From Streptomyces sp. CBMA291 (GTDB lineage: Bacteria > Actinomycetota > Actinomycetes > Streptomycetales > Streptomycetaceae), in assembly GCF_014596525.1 (NCBI RefSeq), contig NZ_MSJP01000114.1, forward strand, positions 62,001 to 126,000: a stretch of 64,000 nucleotides of DNA, written 5' to 3'. Each line of letters opens with the position of its first letter. Position 1 is the stretch's first letter. Position numbers and translations under genes: made by a program. Below are positions 25,001 through 33,422 of the stretch, in pieces. The notes under the pieces are model-generated. The model was given only the letters and a program-made list of their open reading frames with translations, did not search any database and was not told where the DNA came from.

Positions 25001-26512
25001 ATGACCGTACGGCGAGTGATGGGCATCGAGACGGAGTACGGGATCTCCGTCCCGGGACACCCGAACGCCAATGCCATGCTCACCTCGTCCCAGATCGTCA
25101 ACGCGTACGCGGCGGCGATGCACCGGGCGCGCCGCGCCCGCTGGGACTTCGAGGAGGAGAACCCGCTGCGGGACGCCCGCGGCTTCGACCTCGCCCGCGA
25201 GGCCGCCGACTCCAGTCAGCTCACCGACGAGGACATCGGCCTCGCCAATGTGATCCTCACCAACGGGGCACGGCTCTACGTGGACCACGCCCACCCCGAG
25301 TACAGCGCCCCCGAGGTCACCAACCCGCGCGACGCCGTCCTCTGGGACAAGGCGGGCGAGCGGATCATGGCGGAGGCGGCCGAGCGCGCCGCCCGGCTCC
25401 CCGGGGCCCAGCCGATCCACCTCTACAAGAACAACACCGACAACAAGGGCGCCTCCTACGGCACGCACGAGAACTACCTGATGAAGCGGGAGACCCCCTT
25501 CTCGGACATCGTGCGCCACCTCACCCCGTTCTTCGTCTCGCGCCAGGTGGTGACCGGCGCGGGCCGGGTCGGCATCGGCCAGGACGGGCGGGAGGACGGC
25601 TTCCAGATCAGCCAGCGCGCCGACTACTTCGAGGTGGAGGTGGGCCTGGAGACCACCCTGAAGCGGCCCATCATCAACACCAGGGACGAGCCGCACGCCG
25701 ACGCCGAGAAGTACCGCCGCCTGCATGTGATCATCGGCGACGCGAACCTCTCCGAGATCTCGACCTACCTCAAGCTGGGCACCACCTCGCTGGTCCTCTC
25801 GATGATCGAGGACGGCTTCGTCACCGTCGACCTCACCGTCGACCAGCCCGTGCGCACCCTCCACCAGGTGTCGCACGACCCGTCCCTCCAGTACCTGATC
25901 ACGCTCCGCAGCGGCCGGACGCTCACCGCGGTGCAGCTCCAGATGGAGTACTTCGAGCTGGCCAGGAAGTACGTGGACGAGCGGTACGGCGGCGACGCCG
26001 ACGAGCAGACCAGGGACGTGCTCACCCGCTGGGAGGACACCCTCAACCGGCTGGAGAACGATCCGATGAGCCTCGCCGGCGAGCTGGACTGGATCGCCAA
26101 GCGGGAGCTGATGGAGGGCTACCGGCGCCGGGACGGCCTGGACTGGGACGCGGCCCGGCTGCACCTGGTCGACCTCCAGTACGCGGACGTGCGCCCCGAG
26201 AAGGGCCTGTACAACCGTCTGGTGGCCCGGGGGCGGATGAAGCGGCTCCTGGACGAGCCCGAGGTGGAGCGGGCCGAGACGGCGCCTCCGGAGGACACCC
26301 GGGCCTATTTCCGGGGCCGGTGCCTTGAGCAGTACGCCGACGACGTCGCGGCGGCCTCCTGGGACTCGGTGATCTTCGATCTGCCCGGCCGGGACTCGCT
26401 CCAGCGGGTGCCGACCCTGGAGCCGCTGCGCGGCACGAAAGCCCACGTGAAGTCACTCCTGGACCGCTGCCGGACCGCCGAGGAACTGGTCCGGGTGCTG
26501 TCCGGCGGCTGA
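25001..26512 (+). CDS. dop: Pup deamidase/depupylase
   Basis: Dop (503 residues) cleaves the isopeptide bond between Pup and substrate lysine and, where Pup ends in Gln, deamidates it. It is a glutamine-synthetase-like fold with the N-terminal GIETEYGIS, ATP-site segments HLYKNNTDNKGASYGTHENYL and RPIINTRDEPHADAEKYRRLH, and WIAKRELME near the end. Compared with PafA it has an extra loop after about residue 40 (ENPLRDARGFDLAREAADS), the inhibitory Dop loop. In this genome Pup already ends in Glu, so depupylation should be its main job. Confidence 0.96.
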   Translation: MTVRRVMGIETEYGISVPGHPNANAMLTSSQIVNAYAAAMHRARRARWDFEEENPLRDARGFDLAREAADSSQLTDEDIGLANVILTNGARLYVDHAHPEYSAPEVTNPRDAVLWDKAGERIMAEAAERAARLPGAQPIHLYKNNTDNKGASYGTHENYLMKRETPFSDIVRHLTPFFVSRQVVTGAGRVGIGQDGREDGFQISQRADYFEVEVGLETTLKRPIINTRDEPHADAEKYRRLHVIIGDANLSEISTYLKLGTTSLVLSMIEDGFVTVDLTVDQPVRTLHQVSHDPSLQYLITLRSGRTLTAVQLQMEYFELARKYVDERYGGDADEQTRDVLTRWEDTLNRLENDPMSLAGELDWIAKRELMEGYRRRDGLDWDAARLHLVDLQYADVRPEKGLYNRLVARGRMKRLLDEPEVERAETAPPEDTRAYFRGRCLEQYADDVAAASWDSVIFDLPGRDSLQRVPTLEPLRGTKAHVKSLLDRCRTAEELVRVLSGG

Positions 26513-26612
26513 TCGGGGGTCCGATCCGGGCCTGAAACGGCCGGTACCGGGAATCATGGAAGCAGTGCCCGGACGTTGTGGAAACTGCGGGGCCGATGTC
26601 GGACCCGACCTA

Positions 26613-26618
26613 TAGGGT
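26613..26618 (+). promoter_or_regulatory. Possible -10 box (TAGGGT, within TATAGGGT) of pup
   Basis: This hexamer lies 52 bases before the pup ATG in a 157-base gap after dop. A -35 is not evident. Confidence 0.33.
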
Positions 26619-26669
26619 CTGATCTTGAAGCACTCGACCGAGCGGGCCGATTCGAGCGGGGTGAGGGAT

Positions 26670-26882
26670 ATGGCGACCAAGGACAGCGGCGGCGGACAGC
26701 AGAAGGCGACGCGTTCCACGGAGGAGGTCGAGGAGACCACCACGGAGGCGAGCTCCGACCTCAAGGAGCGCCAGGAAAAGCTCAGCGACGACGTGGACTC
26801 CGTCCTGGACGAGATCGACGACGTCCTGGAGGAGAACGCCGAGGACTTCGTGCGGAGCTTCGTTCAGAAGGGTGGCGAGTAG
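26670..26882 (+). CDS. pup: Prokaryotic ubiquitin-like protein Pup (C-terminal Gly-Gly-Glu)
   Basis: Pup (70 residues) is the small disordered tag joined through its C-terminal glutamate to lysines of target proteins. The composition is polar and acidic, with a helical region (LKERQEKLSDDVDSVLDEID) that binds the ARC coiled coil, and FVRSFVQKGGE at the end. The last residue is glutamate encoded by GAG directly before TAG, so no deamidation is needed. ATG 26670 is preferred over an in-frame ATG 15 codons earlier because MATKDSGGGQQKA is the family start. A 14-base perfect hairpin lies before prcB. Confidence 0.95.
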   Translation: MATKDSGGGQQKATRSTEEVEETTTEASSDLKERQEKLSDDVDSVLDEIDDVLEENAEDFVRSFVQKGGE

Positions 26883-26906
26883 CCGCCCCCACGCGCCTGT
26901 AGTCCT

Positions 26907-26948
26907 CCGTCCCCGGAGCCCCGGAGAAAGCCGCGGCTCCGGGGACGG
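26907..26948 (+). terminator. Terminator between pup and prcB
   Basis: CCGTCCCCGGAGCC and GGCTCCGGGGACGG are perfect complements across a 14-base loop, so prcBA probably has its own promoter. Confidence 0.75.
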
Positions 26949-27047
26949 ATGACACCCGGTGACACGGGTAAGGTCCGTGCACAGTAAAAGCATGATCGGC
27001 CGGCGCGTTCTCACGGCGGGCCGACTCTCCCACCCGGAAGGAATCGC

Positions 27048-27887
27048 GTGGAAGCCAATCCTCGGAGCACCGGGCGTCTGCCGGCGGCCTTCCTGACGCC
27101 GGGCTCGTCCTCGTTCATCGACTTTCTGGCGGACCACTCGCCGGAGCTGCTGCCGGGCGGCAGGAAGCTCCCCGAGGGGATCGTCGAGGCCCCCCACGGG
27201 ACCACCATCGTGGCCGCCACGTTCGCCGGGGGCGTCGTGCTCGCCGGTGACCGCCGGGCCACCATGGGCAACATGATCGCGCAGCGGGACATCGAGAAGG
27301 TGTTCCCGGCCGACGAGTTCTCCGCCGTCGGCATCGCCGGCACCGCCGGTCTCGCGGTGGAGATGGTCAAGCTCTTCCAGCTGGAGCTGGAGCACTTCGA
27401 GAAGGTGGAGGGCGTCACGCTCTCCCTGGAGGGCAAGGCCAACCGGCTCTCCACCATGATCCGGGGCAATCTCGGCATGGCCATGCAGGGCCTCGCCGTC
27501 GTCCCGCTCTTCGCGGGCTGGGACGAGGGCCGGGAGAAGGGCCGGATCTTCTCCTACGACGTGACCGGCGGCCGTTCCGAGGAGCAGGGCTTCGCCGCCA
27601 CCGGCTCCGGCTCCATCTTCGCGCGCGGGTCGATGAAGAAGCTCTACCGCGCCGACCTGACCGAGGAGCAGGCCACCACCCTGGTCGTGCAGGCGCTCTA
27701 CGACGCGGCGGACGACGACTCGGCGACCGGCGGCCCGGACCTCGCGCGCCGGATCTTCCCGATCGTCACGGTCATCACGGAAGAGGGCTACCGCAGGCTC
27801 ACCGTGGAGGAGTCCTCCACGGTGGCCCGGTCGGTCACCGAGCGGCGCCTGGAGGAGCCCGACGGGCCGCGCGCCGCCCTGCTCTGA
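27048..27887 (+). CDS. prcB: 20S proteasome beta subunit
   Basis: PrcB (279 residues as translated) forms the two catalytic rings of the 20S core. Residues 1-51 are a propeptide ending in HG; cleavage exposes Thr52 (TTIVAATFAGG), the N-terminal nucleophile. A conserved lysine region and GDRRATMGN follow. The GTG at 27048 has GGAAGGA about eight bases ahead. prcA follows after 46 bases, so the pair is co-transcribed. Confidence 0.96.
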   Translation: MEANPRSTGRLPAAFLTPGSSSFIDFLADHSPELLPGGRKLPEGIVEAPHGTTIVAATFAGGVVLAGDRRATMGNMIAQRDIEKVFPADEFSAVGIAGTAGLAVEMVKLFQLELEHFEKVEGVTLSLEGKANRLSTMIRGNLGMAMQGLAVVPLFAGWDEGREKGRIFSYDVTGGRSEEQGFAATGSGSIFARGSMKKLYRADLTEEQATTLVVQALYDAADDDSATGGPDLARRIFPIVTVITEEGYRRLTVEESSTVARSVTERRLEEPDGPRAALL

Positions 27888-27933
27888 CCACCCGCCGCCC
27901 GACAGCAGCCCAGAAGAAAGGGACGGACCGCCG

Positions 27934-28689
27934 GTGTCCACTCCGTTCTACGTCTCACCCCAGCAGGCCATGGCCGACCGGGCGGAGTACGCCCGCAAGG
28001 GCATCGCCCGAGGCCGCAGCCTGGTCGTCCTCCAGTACACCGACGGCATCGTCTTCGTCGGCGAGAACCCCTCGCGTGCCCTGCACAAGTTCAGCGAGAT
28101 CTACGACCGGATCGGCTTCGCGGCCGCCGGAAAGTACAACGAGTACGAGAACCTGCGCATCGGCGGCGTCCGCTACGCCGACCTGCGCGGCTACACCTAC
28201 GACCGGGGCGACGTCACCGCGCGCGGTCTGGCCAACGTCTACGCCCAGACGCTCGGCACGATCTTCTCCAGCGCGGGGGAGAAGCCCTACGAGGTCGAGC
28301 TGGTCGTCGCGGAGGTCGGCACCGAGCCGGCCGGAGACCAGATCTACCGCCTTCCGCACGACGGCTCGATCGTGGACGAGCACGGCTCGGTCGCGGTCGG
28401 CGGCAACGCGGAGCAGATCGGCACCTTCCTCGACCAGCGGCACCGGGACGGCATGTCGCTCGCCGAGGCCCTGAAGCTGGCCGTCCAGGCCCTCTCGCGG
28501 GACACCAACGGCACGGAGCGGGAGATCCCCGCCGAGCGCCTGGAGGTGGCGGTCCTGGACCGTACGCGCCCGCAGCAGCGCAAGTTCAAGCGGATCGTCG
28601 GCCGTCAGCTCTCCCGCCTCCTGGAGGCGGACAACGCGGCGGCGGCGAAGACGGACGAGCCCTCGGACGAGGCTCCCGAGGAGCAGTAG
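27934..28689 (+). CDS. prcA: 20S proteasome alpha subunit
   Basis: PrcA (251 residues) forms the outer gating rings where ARC docks. It starts STPFYVSPQQAMADRAEYARKG in overlapping blocks and has no propeptide or catalytic threonine, as expected. The tail after residue 225 is acidic and Ala-rich (DNAAAAKTDEPSDE). The start is GTG 27934. A 16-base-pair terminator follows at once. Confidence 0.96.
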   Translation: MSTPFYVSPQQAMADRAEYARKGIARGRSLVVLQYTDGIVFVGENPSRALHKFSEIYDRIGFAAAGKYNEYENLRIGGVRYADLRGYTYDRGDVTARGLANVYAQTLGTIFSSAGEKPYEVELVVAEVGTEPAGDQIYRLPHDGSIVDEHGSVAVGGNAEQIGTFLDQRHRDGMSLAEALKLAVQALSRDTNGTEREIPAERLEVAVLDRTRPQQRKFKRIVGRQLSRLLEADNAAAAKTDEPSDEAPEEQ

Positions 28690-28700
28690 CCCACGGCTCA

Positions 28701-28743
28701 CCGAAGGGGCCCCGGTACGCACGACGGACCGGGGCCCCTTCGG
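28701..28743. terminator. Terminator after prcA
   Basis: A perfect 16-base stem, CCGAAGGGGCCCCGGT with its complement at 28728-28743, is the strongest end signal of the prcBA unit. Confidence 0.85.
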
Positions 28744-28900
28744 GCTGCCCGGCGGGCGGACGCTCTGGGGCCCCTTTCGGCTGCCGGGGGCTGGATGACG
28801 GGGGCCTTTGCGGCTGCCTGGGGGTCTGACCCTGGAGGCCCGGACCTGGAGGCCCGGACCTGGAGGCCCGGACCGGGGGGGCTTCTTCGGCTGCCCGGTG
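28731..28900. repeat. Four degenerate copies of a terminator-half-like unit
   Basis: Units resembling GGGGCCCCTTTCGGCTGCC begin near 28731, 28767, 28799 and 28875. The first is the right arm of the prcA terminator, which suggests duplication of that arm. Confidence 0.55.
28831..28872. repeat. Perfect tandem triplet of a 14-base unit
   Basis: CCTGGAGGCCCGGA occurs three times in a row (28831, 28845, 28859) with no mismatch. Confidence 0.85.
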
Positions 28901-29054
28901 GCTTGGCCCCGGTGGGCCTTTTCCGGCCACTCGGTCGGCGGGCGCCTCTCCACGCCCCGGCTGATGGGGGGGGGCTGGCGCCACGCCGTACCCCGGCTGA
29001 CAAGGCCCGGCGGCTCCGTCCCCCCGGCGCCCCTCCCCGTACCCCGGCGTTCGT

Positions 29055-30089
29055 TCAGGCCGTCGGGGCCGGTCCCGAGGAGCCGCGTGGCATCAGGGTG
29101 ACGGGGAGGAGGTCCGGGCGGGCCGGTTCGCCCGCCAGGACGGCGAGGAGGGCCGCCATGCCCCGCTCCCCGACGCGCTCGGCGGGCAGTCCTACGGTGG
29201 TCAGCTCGGGCTCCACGGCGGTGGCGAGCGCCAGATCGTCGAAGCCCGTGACCGAGACGTCCTCGGGGACGCTCAGCCCGAGGCGCCGCAGGGCCTTGCA
29301 GGCTCCGGCGGCGAGGATGTCGTCGTCGCAGACCACGGCCGTGGGGCGGGGTCCGGGCGCGGAGAGGGCCCGCTCGGTGGCGGCCATCGCGCCGTGCACG
29401 TCGAGCGGCGCGCGGACCGTCCGCACCGATGCCCCGGCGAGGCTCTCGGCGAGCGCGGCGGCCCGGACGTCGAAGGTCCAGGACGGCACCGCGGAGGCGA
29501 GATGGACGAAGCTCCGGTGGCCGAGGGCGAGCAGATGCCCGGTGACCTGGCGCATCCCGTCGGCGACGTCCGGATTGACATGGGCGGCGGCCGCCCCGTC
29601 GGCGGGATCGCTGTCGAGCATCACGAGGGGCAGATCGGTGCCCCGGAAGGCCCCCAGCGCGTCCGTCGCCATCGAGGAGGCGATGATCCCGTCGAGGGCG
29701 GCGCGGGCCGAGGCGAAGGGGTCCCTGGCGGGGCCGACGCCGTCGGGGGAGGGGTACAGGACGACACCGAAGCCGTGCCGGGCGGCCACCTCCGCGGCCC
29801 CGGTGTAGACCCGCGCGAAGAACTCGTTGGTGAGGGCGGGGACCACGAGGAGCGCCGTACGGGTGCTGCCGAGGCGCAGATTGCGGGCGGCCAGATTGGG
29901 CCGGTAGCCCAGCGCCCCGGCGGCCTCCCGCACCGAGGCGGCGGTCCGCTCGGAGACCCGGCCGCGCCACTTGTCGCCGAGGACCAGGGAGACGGTGGCC
30001 TGGGAGACGCCCGCCGTCCGGGCGACGTCCCGGCTGGTGGGACGGGCGCCGCCGAGCGGCTCCGGGGTCCGTGGCTCCGGGGTCTGCAC
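29055..30089 (-). CDS. LacI-family transcriptional regulator
   Basis: A 344-residue LacI/GalR repressor. The N-terminal helix-turn-helix reads TSRDVARTAGVSQATVSLVL; the periplasmic-binding-like sensor domain follows (FFARVYTGAAEVAARHGFG, PLVMLDSDP, VPEDVSVTGFDDL). The GTG at 30089 is chosen: GGAGG lies five bases ahead, whereas the ATG at 30167 has no ribosome site and would sit against the likely operator. It is divergent from the MFS gene, its probable target. The inducer is unknown. Confidence 0.9.
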   Translation of the reverse strand: MQTPEPRTPEPLGGARPTSRDVARTAGVSQATVSLVLGDKWRGRVSERTAASVREAAGALGYRPNLAARNLRLGSTRTALLVVPALTNEFFARVYTGAAEVAARHGFGVVLYPSPDGVGPARDPFASARAALDGIIASSMATDALGAFRGTDLPLVMLDSDPADGAAAAHVNPDVADGMRQVTGHLLALGHRSFVHLASAVPSWTFDVRAAALAESLAGASVRTVRAPLDVHGAMAATERALSAPGPRPTAVVCDDDILAAGACKALRRLGLSVPEDVSVTGFDDLALATAVEPELTTVGLPAERVGERGMAALLAVLAGEPARPDLLPVTLMPRGSSGPAPTA

Positions 30090-30169
30090 ACATGCCTCCG
30101 CGTCGGACGTACCGGTCCGGGGAAGGGCCCCGCCCGGTCGCGGGGTGGCCCCCCGTACAGCCGACATGG

Positions 30170-30196
30170 TACGTATGACCCCGGACGTTATACGTA
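30170..30196. promoter_or_regulatory. Candidate operator of the LacI regulator
   Basis: TACGTAT and ATACGTA form a perfect 7-base inverted repeat with a 13-base spacer, in the region between the divergent LacI and MFS genes. Its AT-rich arms stand out in this DNA. Confidence 0.55.
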
Positions 30197-30231
30197 AAAC
30201 CCCGGAGGGATCCGGGCGAGGGGAGCAGCAC

Positions 30232-31575
30232 ATGGCCACCGGGGCCCCGGCGCGAGGCGGCTATCTCGACATACTCCGGGCGCCCCACGCCGCCCGGCTG
30301 CTCACCGGGACGCTCGTGGGACGCCTGCCCAACGGCGTAGGGCCCATCGCCCTCACCCTCTTCGTCCGCGACCAGGGCGGCAGCTACACCCTGGCCGGCG
30401 GCCTCATCGCCGCCTACGGGGTCGCCACCGCCCTCGGCCAGCCCCTCCTCGGCCGCGCCGTCGACCTCAAGGGCCAGCCCCGGGTGCAGCTCCCGGCGGC
30501 CGTCCTCTCGGCGCTCGGCATGGCCCTGCTCGCCCTCACCGGCATCGGCCACCTCGCCCTCGCCTACGCCGCCGTCGTCCTCGCCGGGCTCTTCACCCCG
30601 CCCCTGGAGGGCGGACTGCGCGCCCTGTGGCCGAGCGTCCTCGGCCGTGAGGACCGGGTCCACCGGGCGTACGCCCTCGACGCGGTCGCCCAGGAAGTCA
30701 TGTTCACGGCGGGCCCGCTGCTGCTCACCCTCCTGGTGTCGCTCTGGTCGCCCGCCGCAGCGCTCCTCGCCGTCAACGTCCTCGGTGTCCTCGGCGCCCT
30801 CGCCGTCGTCCTCTCCGCGCCCTCCAGGAAGTGGCGCTCCGCACCCCGCGAGGCCCACTGGCTGGGCGCCCTGCGCTCCCCGGGCCTCCTCGCCCTCCTC
30901 GGTTCCTTCTTCTTCGTCGGGCTCGCCCTCGGCTCGATCACCGTCTCCGCCGTCGCCTACGCCGACGACCGGGGCGCCCCCTCGGTCTACGGCTGGCTGA
31001 TGGCGGCCCTCGGTCTCGGCGCGCTCCTCGGCGGCGTCGTCTATGGCGCCCGTCAGTGGACCGGCACCCCGGAGCGGCGGCTGCGCGTCCTCGTACTGCT
31101 CCTCGCGCTCGGCTATCTGCCGCTCGCGCTCACCCCGGGGCCCGTCGCCATGACGGGCCTCGCGATGCTCTCCGGCGTCTTCCTGGCCCCCGCCCTCGCC
31201 TGCGCGTTCATCGTCGTCGACCGGCACGCGCCGCGCGGCACCGTCACTGAGGCGTTCTCCTGGCTCGTCACCACCTTCGGCGTCGGCTCGGCCCTCGGCT
31301 CCGCCGTCGCGGGACCCACCGTCGAACTGGCCGGGACGGCGAGCGGATTCGCCGTCGCCGGAGCGGGCGGTCTGGCCGCCCTCCTGGTGCTCCTCGCCAC
31401 CGGCGGGGTCCTCGGCGCGCTTCCGGGCGCCCCGGGCGGACCCGGCGGCGGGCCGCGACACGCCGTGACGGCGGAGGCTCCCACCCCCGTAGCCACCGAA
31501 AAGAACACGCACCGATCGGAAACTGATCGAAACGGGAACGCCCAACCCGGTTTCAGCACACGCCCTCAGGCGTAA
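30232..31575 (+). CDS. MFS transporter
   Basis: A 447-residue membrane protein with about 12 hydrophobic segments, of the major facilitator superfamily. A loop with GRAVDLKGQPRVQ follows segments 1-2, as in MFS exporters. The last 40 residues are hydrophilic (HAVTAEAPTPVATEKNTHRSETDRNGN). The substrate is unknown. The ATG at 30232 follows GGGGAG. It is probably repressed by the divergent LacI protein. Its stop lies only nine bases before pafA, so readthrough would add to pafA expression. Confidence 0.88.
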   Translation: MATGAPARGGYLDILRAPHAARLLTGTLVGRLPNGVGPIALTLFVRDQGGSYTLAGGLIAAYGVATALGQPLLGRAVDLKGQPRVQLPAAVLSALGMALLALTGIGHLALAYAAVVLAGLFTPPLEGGLRALWPSVLGREDRVHRAYALDAVAQEVMFTAGPLLLTLLVSLWSPAAALLAVNVLGVLGALAVVLSAPSRKWRSAPREAHWLGALRSPGLLALLGSFFFVGLALGSITVSAVAYADDRGAPSVYGWLMAALGLGALLGGVVYGARQWTGTPERRLRVLVLLLALGYLPLALTPGPVAMTGLAMLSGVFLAPALACAFIVVDRHAPRGTVTEAFSWLVTTFGVGSALGSAVAGPTVELAGTASGFAVAGAGGLAALLVLLATGGVLGALPGAPGGPGGGPRHAVTAEAPTPVATEKNTHRSETDRNGNAQPGFSTRPQA

Positions 31576-31578
31576 TGT
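31551..31578 (+). promoter_or_regulatory. Possible leaderless promoter of pafA
   Basis: TTTCAG, 16 bases, TAATGT, then six bases to the pafA ATG. No Shine-Dalgarno sequence precedes that ATG, which would fit a transcript starting at it. The -35 match is weak. Confidence 0.3.
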
Positions 31579-31584
31579 TCAGTC

Positions 31585-32946
31585 ATGGACCGCCGCATTT
31601 TCGGGCTGGAGAACGAGTACGGCGTCACGTGCACGTTCAGGGGACAGCGCCGACTGTCTCCTGACGAAGTGGCGCGCTACCTCTTCCGCCGTGTCGTGTC
31701 ATGGGGCCGCAGCAGCAATGTCTTCCTGCGGAACGGCGCCCGCCTGTACCTGGACGTGGGATCGCATCCGGAATACGCCACACCGGAATGCGACAACGTG
31801 ACCGAACTGGTCACCCACGACAAGGCCGGGGAGCGCATTCTCGAAGGCCTTCTCGTCGACGCCGAGCGCCGCCTGCACGAGGAGGGAATCGCGGGCGACG
31901 TCTACCTCTTCAAGAACAACACCGACTCCGCCGGAAACTCCTACGGCTGCCATGAGAACTATCTCGTCGCCCGGCACGGAGAGTTCTCCCGGCTCGCGGA
32001 CATCCTCATTCCCTTCCTCGTCACCCGGCAGCTGATCTGCGGCGCCGGAAAGGTCCTCCAGACCCCCCGGGGCGCGGTGTTCTGCGTCTCCCAGCGGGCC
32101 GAGCACATCTGGGAGGGCGTCAGCTCCGCCACCACCCGCTCGCGGCCCATCATCAACACCAGGGACGAGCCGCACGCCGACGCCGAGCGCTACCGCCGGC
32201 TGCACGTCATCGTCGGCGACTCCAACATGTCCGAGACGACCATGCTGCTCAAGGTCGGCGCCACCGACCTCGTCCTGCGCATGATCGAGGCGGGCACCGT
32301 GATGCGCGATCTGACCCTGGAGAACCCCATCCGGGCCATCCGCGAGGTCAGCCACGACATCACCGGGCAGCGCAAGGTCCGTCTCGCCAGCGGCCGTGAG
32401 GCCTCCGCCCTTGAGGTCCAGCGCGAGTACTACGAGAAGGCCGTCGACTTCGTGGACCGCCGGGGGATCCGCTCCGGCACCGTCGCCCAGGTCCTGGAGC
32501 TGTGGGGCCGGACGCTCGACGCGATCGAGCACGAGCGGCTCGACCGTATCGAGACCGAGATCGACTGGGTCATGAAGCACCGGCTCATCGAGCGCTACCG
32601 GGCCAAGCACAACATGACCATGTCGAACCCGAGGGTCGCGCAGATAGACCTCGCCTACCACGACATCCACCGCCGCCGGGGGCTCTACTACCTCCTCCAG
32701 AAGAACGGGCAGGCGGCCAGGATCTGCAACGACCTGAAGATCTTCGAGGGCAAGTCGGTGCCCCCGCAGACCACCAGGGCCCGGCTCCGCGGCGACTTCA
32801 TCCGCCGCGCCCAGGAACAGCGGCGGGACTTCACCGTCGACTGGGTCCACCTCAAGCTGAACGACCAGGCGCAGCGCACGGTGCTGTGCAAGGACCCGTT
32901 CCGCTCCGTCGACGACCGGGTCGAGAAGCTCATCGCGGGAATGTAG
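31585..32946 (+). CDS. pafA: Pup--protein ligase
   Basis: PafA (453 residues) uses ATP to activate the C-terminal glutamate of Pup and join it to substrate lysines. It shares the glutamine-synthetase-like fold with Dop: RRIFGLENEYGVT at the N-terminus, YLFKNNTDSAGNSYGCHENYL, RPIINTRDEPHADAERYRRLHV, and WVMKHRLIERY. It lacks the Dop loop. The length is typical. It is separated from prcA by the LacI/MFS pair. A very strong hairpin and T-tract follow. Confidence 0.97.
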   Translation: MDRRIFGLENEYGVTCTFRGQRRLSPDEVARYLFRRVVSWGRSSNVFLRNGARLYLDVGSHPEYATPECDNVTELVTHDKAGERILEGLLVDAERRLHEEGIAGDVYLFKNNTDSAGNSYGCHENYLVARHGEFSRLADILIPFLVTRQLICGAGKVLQTPRGAVFCVSQRAEHIWEGVSSATTRSRPIINTRDEPHADAERYRRLHVIVGDSNMSETTMLLKVGATDLVLRMIEAGTVMRDLTLENPIRAIREVSHDITGQRKVRLASGREASALEVQREYYEKAVDFVDRRGIRSGTVAQVLELWGRTLDAIEHERLDRIETEIDWVMKHRLIERYRAKHNMTMSNPRVAQIDLAYHDIHRRRGLYYLLQKNGQAARICNDLKIFEGKSVPPQTTRARLRGDFIRRAQEQRRDFTVDWVHLKLNDQAQRTVLCKDPFRSVDDRVEKLIAGM

Positions 32947-33422
32947 GACGAAGAGCCGGTTCGCCGGACCCGGTCCACACGTGCTGTGGGGCCGGGACGG
33001 GATCCGGTGGCGAAGAGACACCGCCGGCCTGTGGCGGCGCGAGGAACCTCGCGCCGCCACAGGCCGGTTTTCGCTGTCCGGGCAGTGCGCTTGGCCCGGT
33101 GATGCCTGAGAGGGATGTCACAGGGGATGACGGGTGTTTTGCATGCCTTCACCCGATGAATCCGGAATTCTGAATTCCATTTCGTGGGGCGTTCGATGAC
33201 CTTCCCTTTCAAAGCGGACATTCCTCCGGGGGAAAGATCCCGACCTCCCTTTATCGCGTCATGTCCTGACCCGCAAGGCTTATAGGAAGTCCTTGGTCGA
33301 ATATTCGCTCGAATTTTTCCAGACGTTCGGATAGCTTCCGTCCGACCGATGAAGCGGCGGGGGCCGGTCAGTGCGTCTCGGGCCCTCCCTCGCCTGCTTC
33401 GAGAGAGACGGGAGGGGTGCCC
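32947..33422. other. Intergenic region of 476 bases with AT-rich leader
   Basis: After the pafA terminator (33024-33071) the sequence from about 33100 to 33350 is much richer in A and T than its surroundings. It holds a perfect 15-base palindrome (GGAATTCTGAATTCC, 33164-33178), the 10-base palindrome CGAATATTCG (33298-33307), and a GGGTG/CACCC repeat. No gene is recognised. It probably carries the promoter and control sites of the metalloprotease gene. Confidence 0.6.
33024..33071 (+). terminator. Intrinsic terminator of pafA
   Basis: Arms 33024-33044 and 33047-33067 are perfect 21-base complements, followed by TTTT. It is the longest perfect stem I found in the window. Confidence 0.9.

Larger units (their letters stand above)
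28690..29054. other. Repeat-rich intergenic region, 365 bases
   Basis: It lies between converging prcA and the LacI-type gene. Contents: a strong terminator, four degenerate copies of a GGGGCCC-TTCGGCTGCC unit, and a perfect tandem 14-base triplet. Several frames are open through it only because of extreme GC content; none looks like a protein. Confidence 0.65.
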
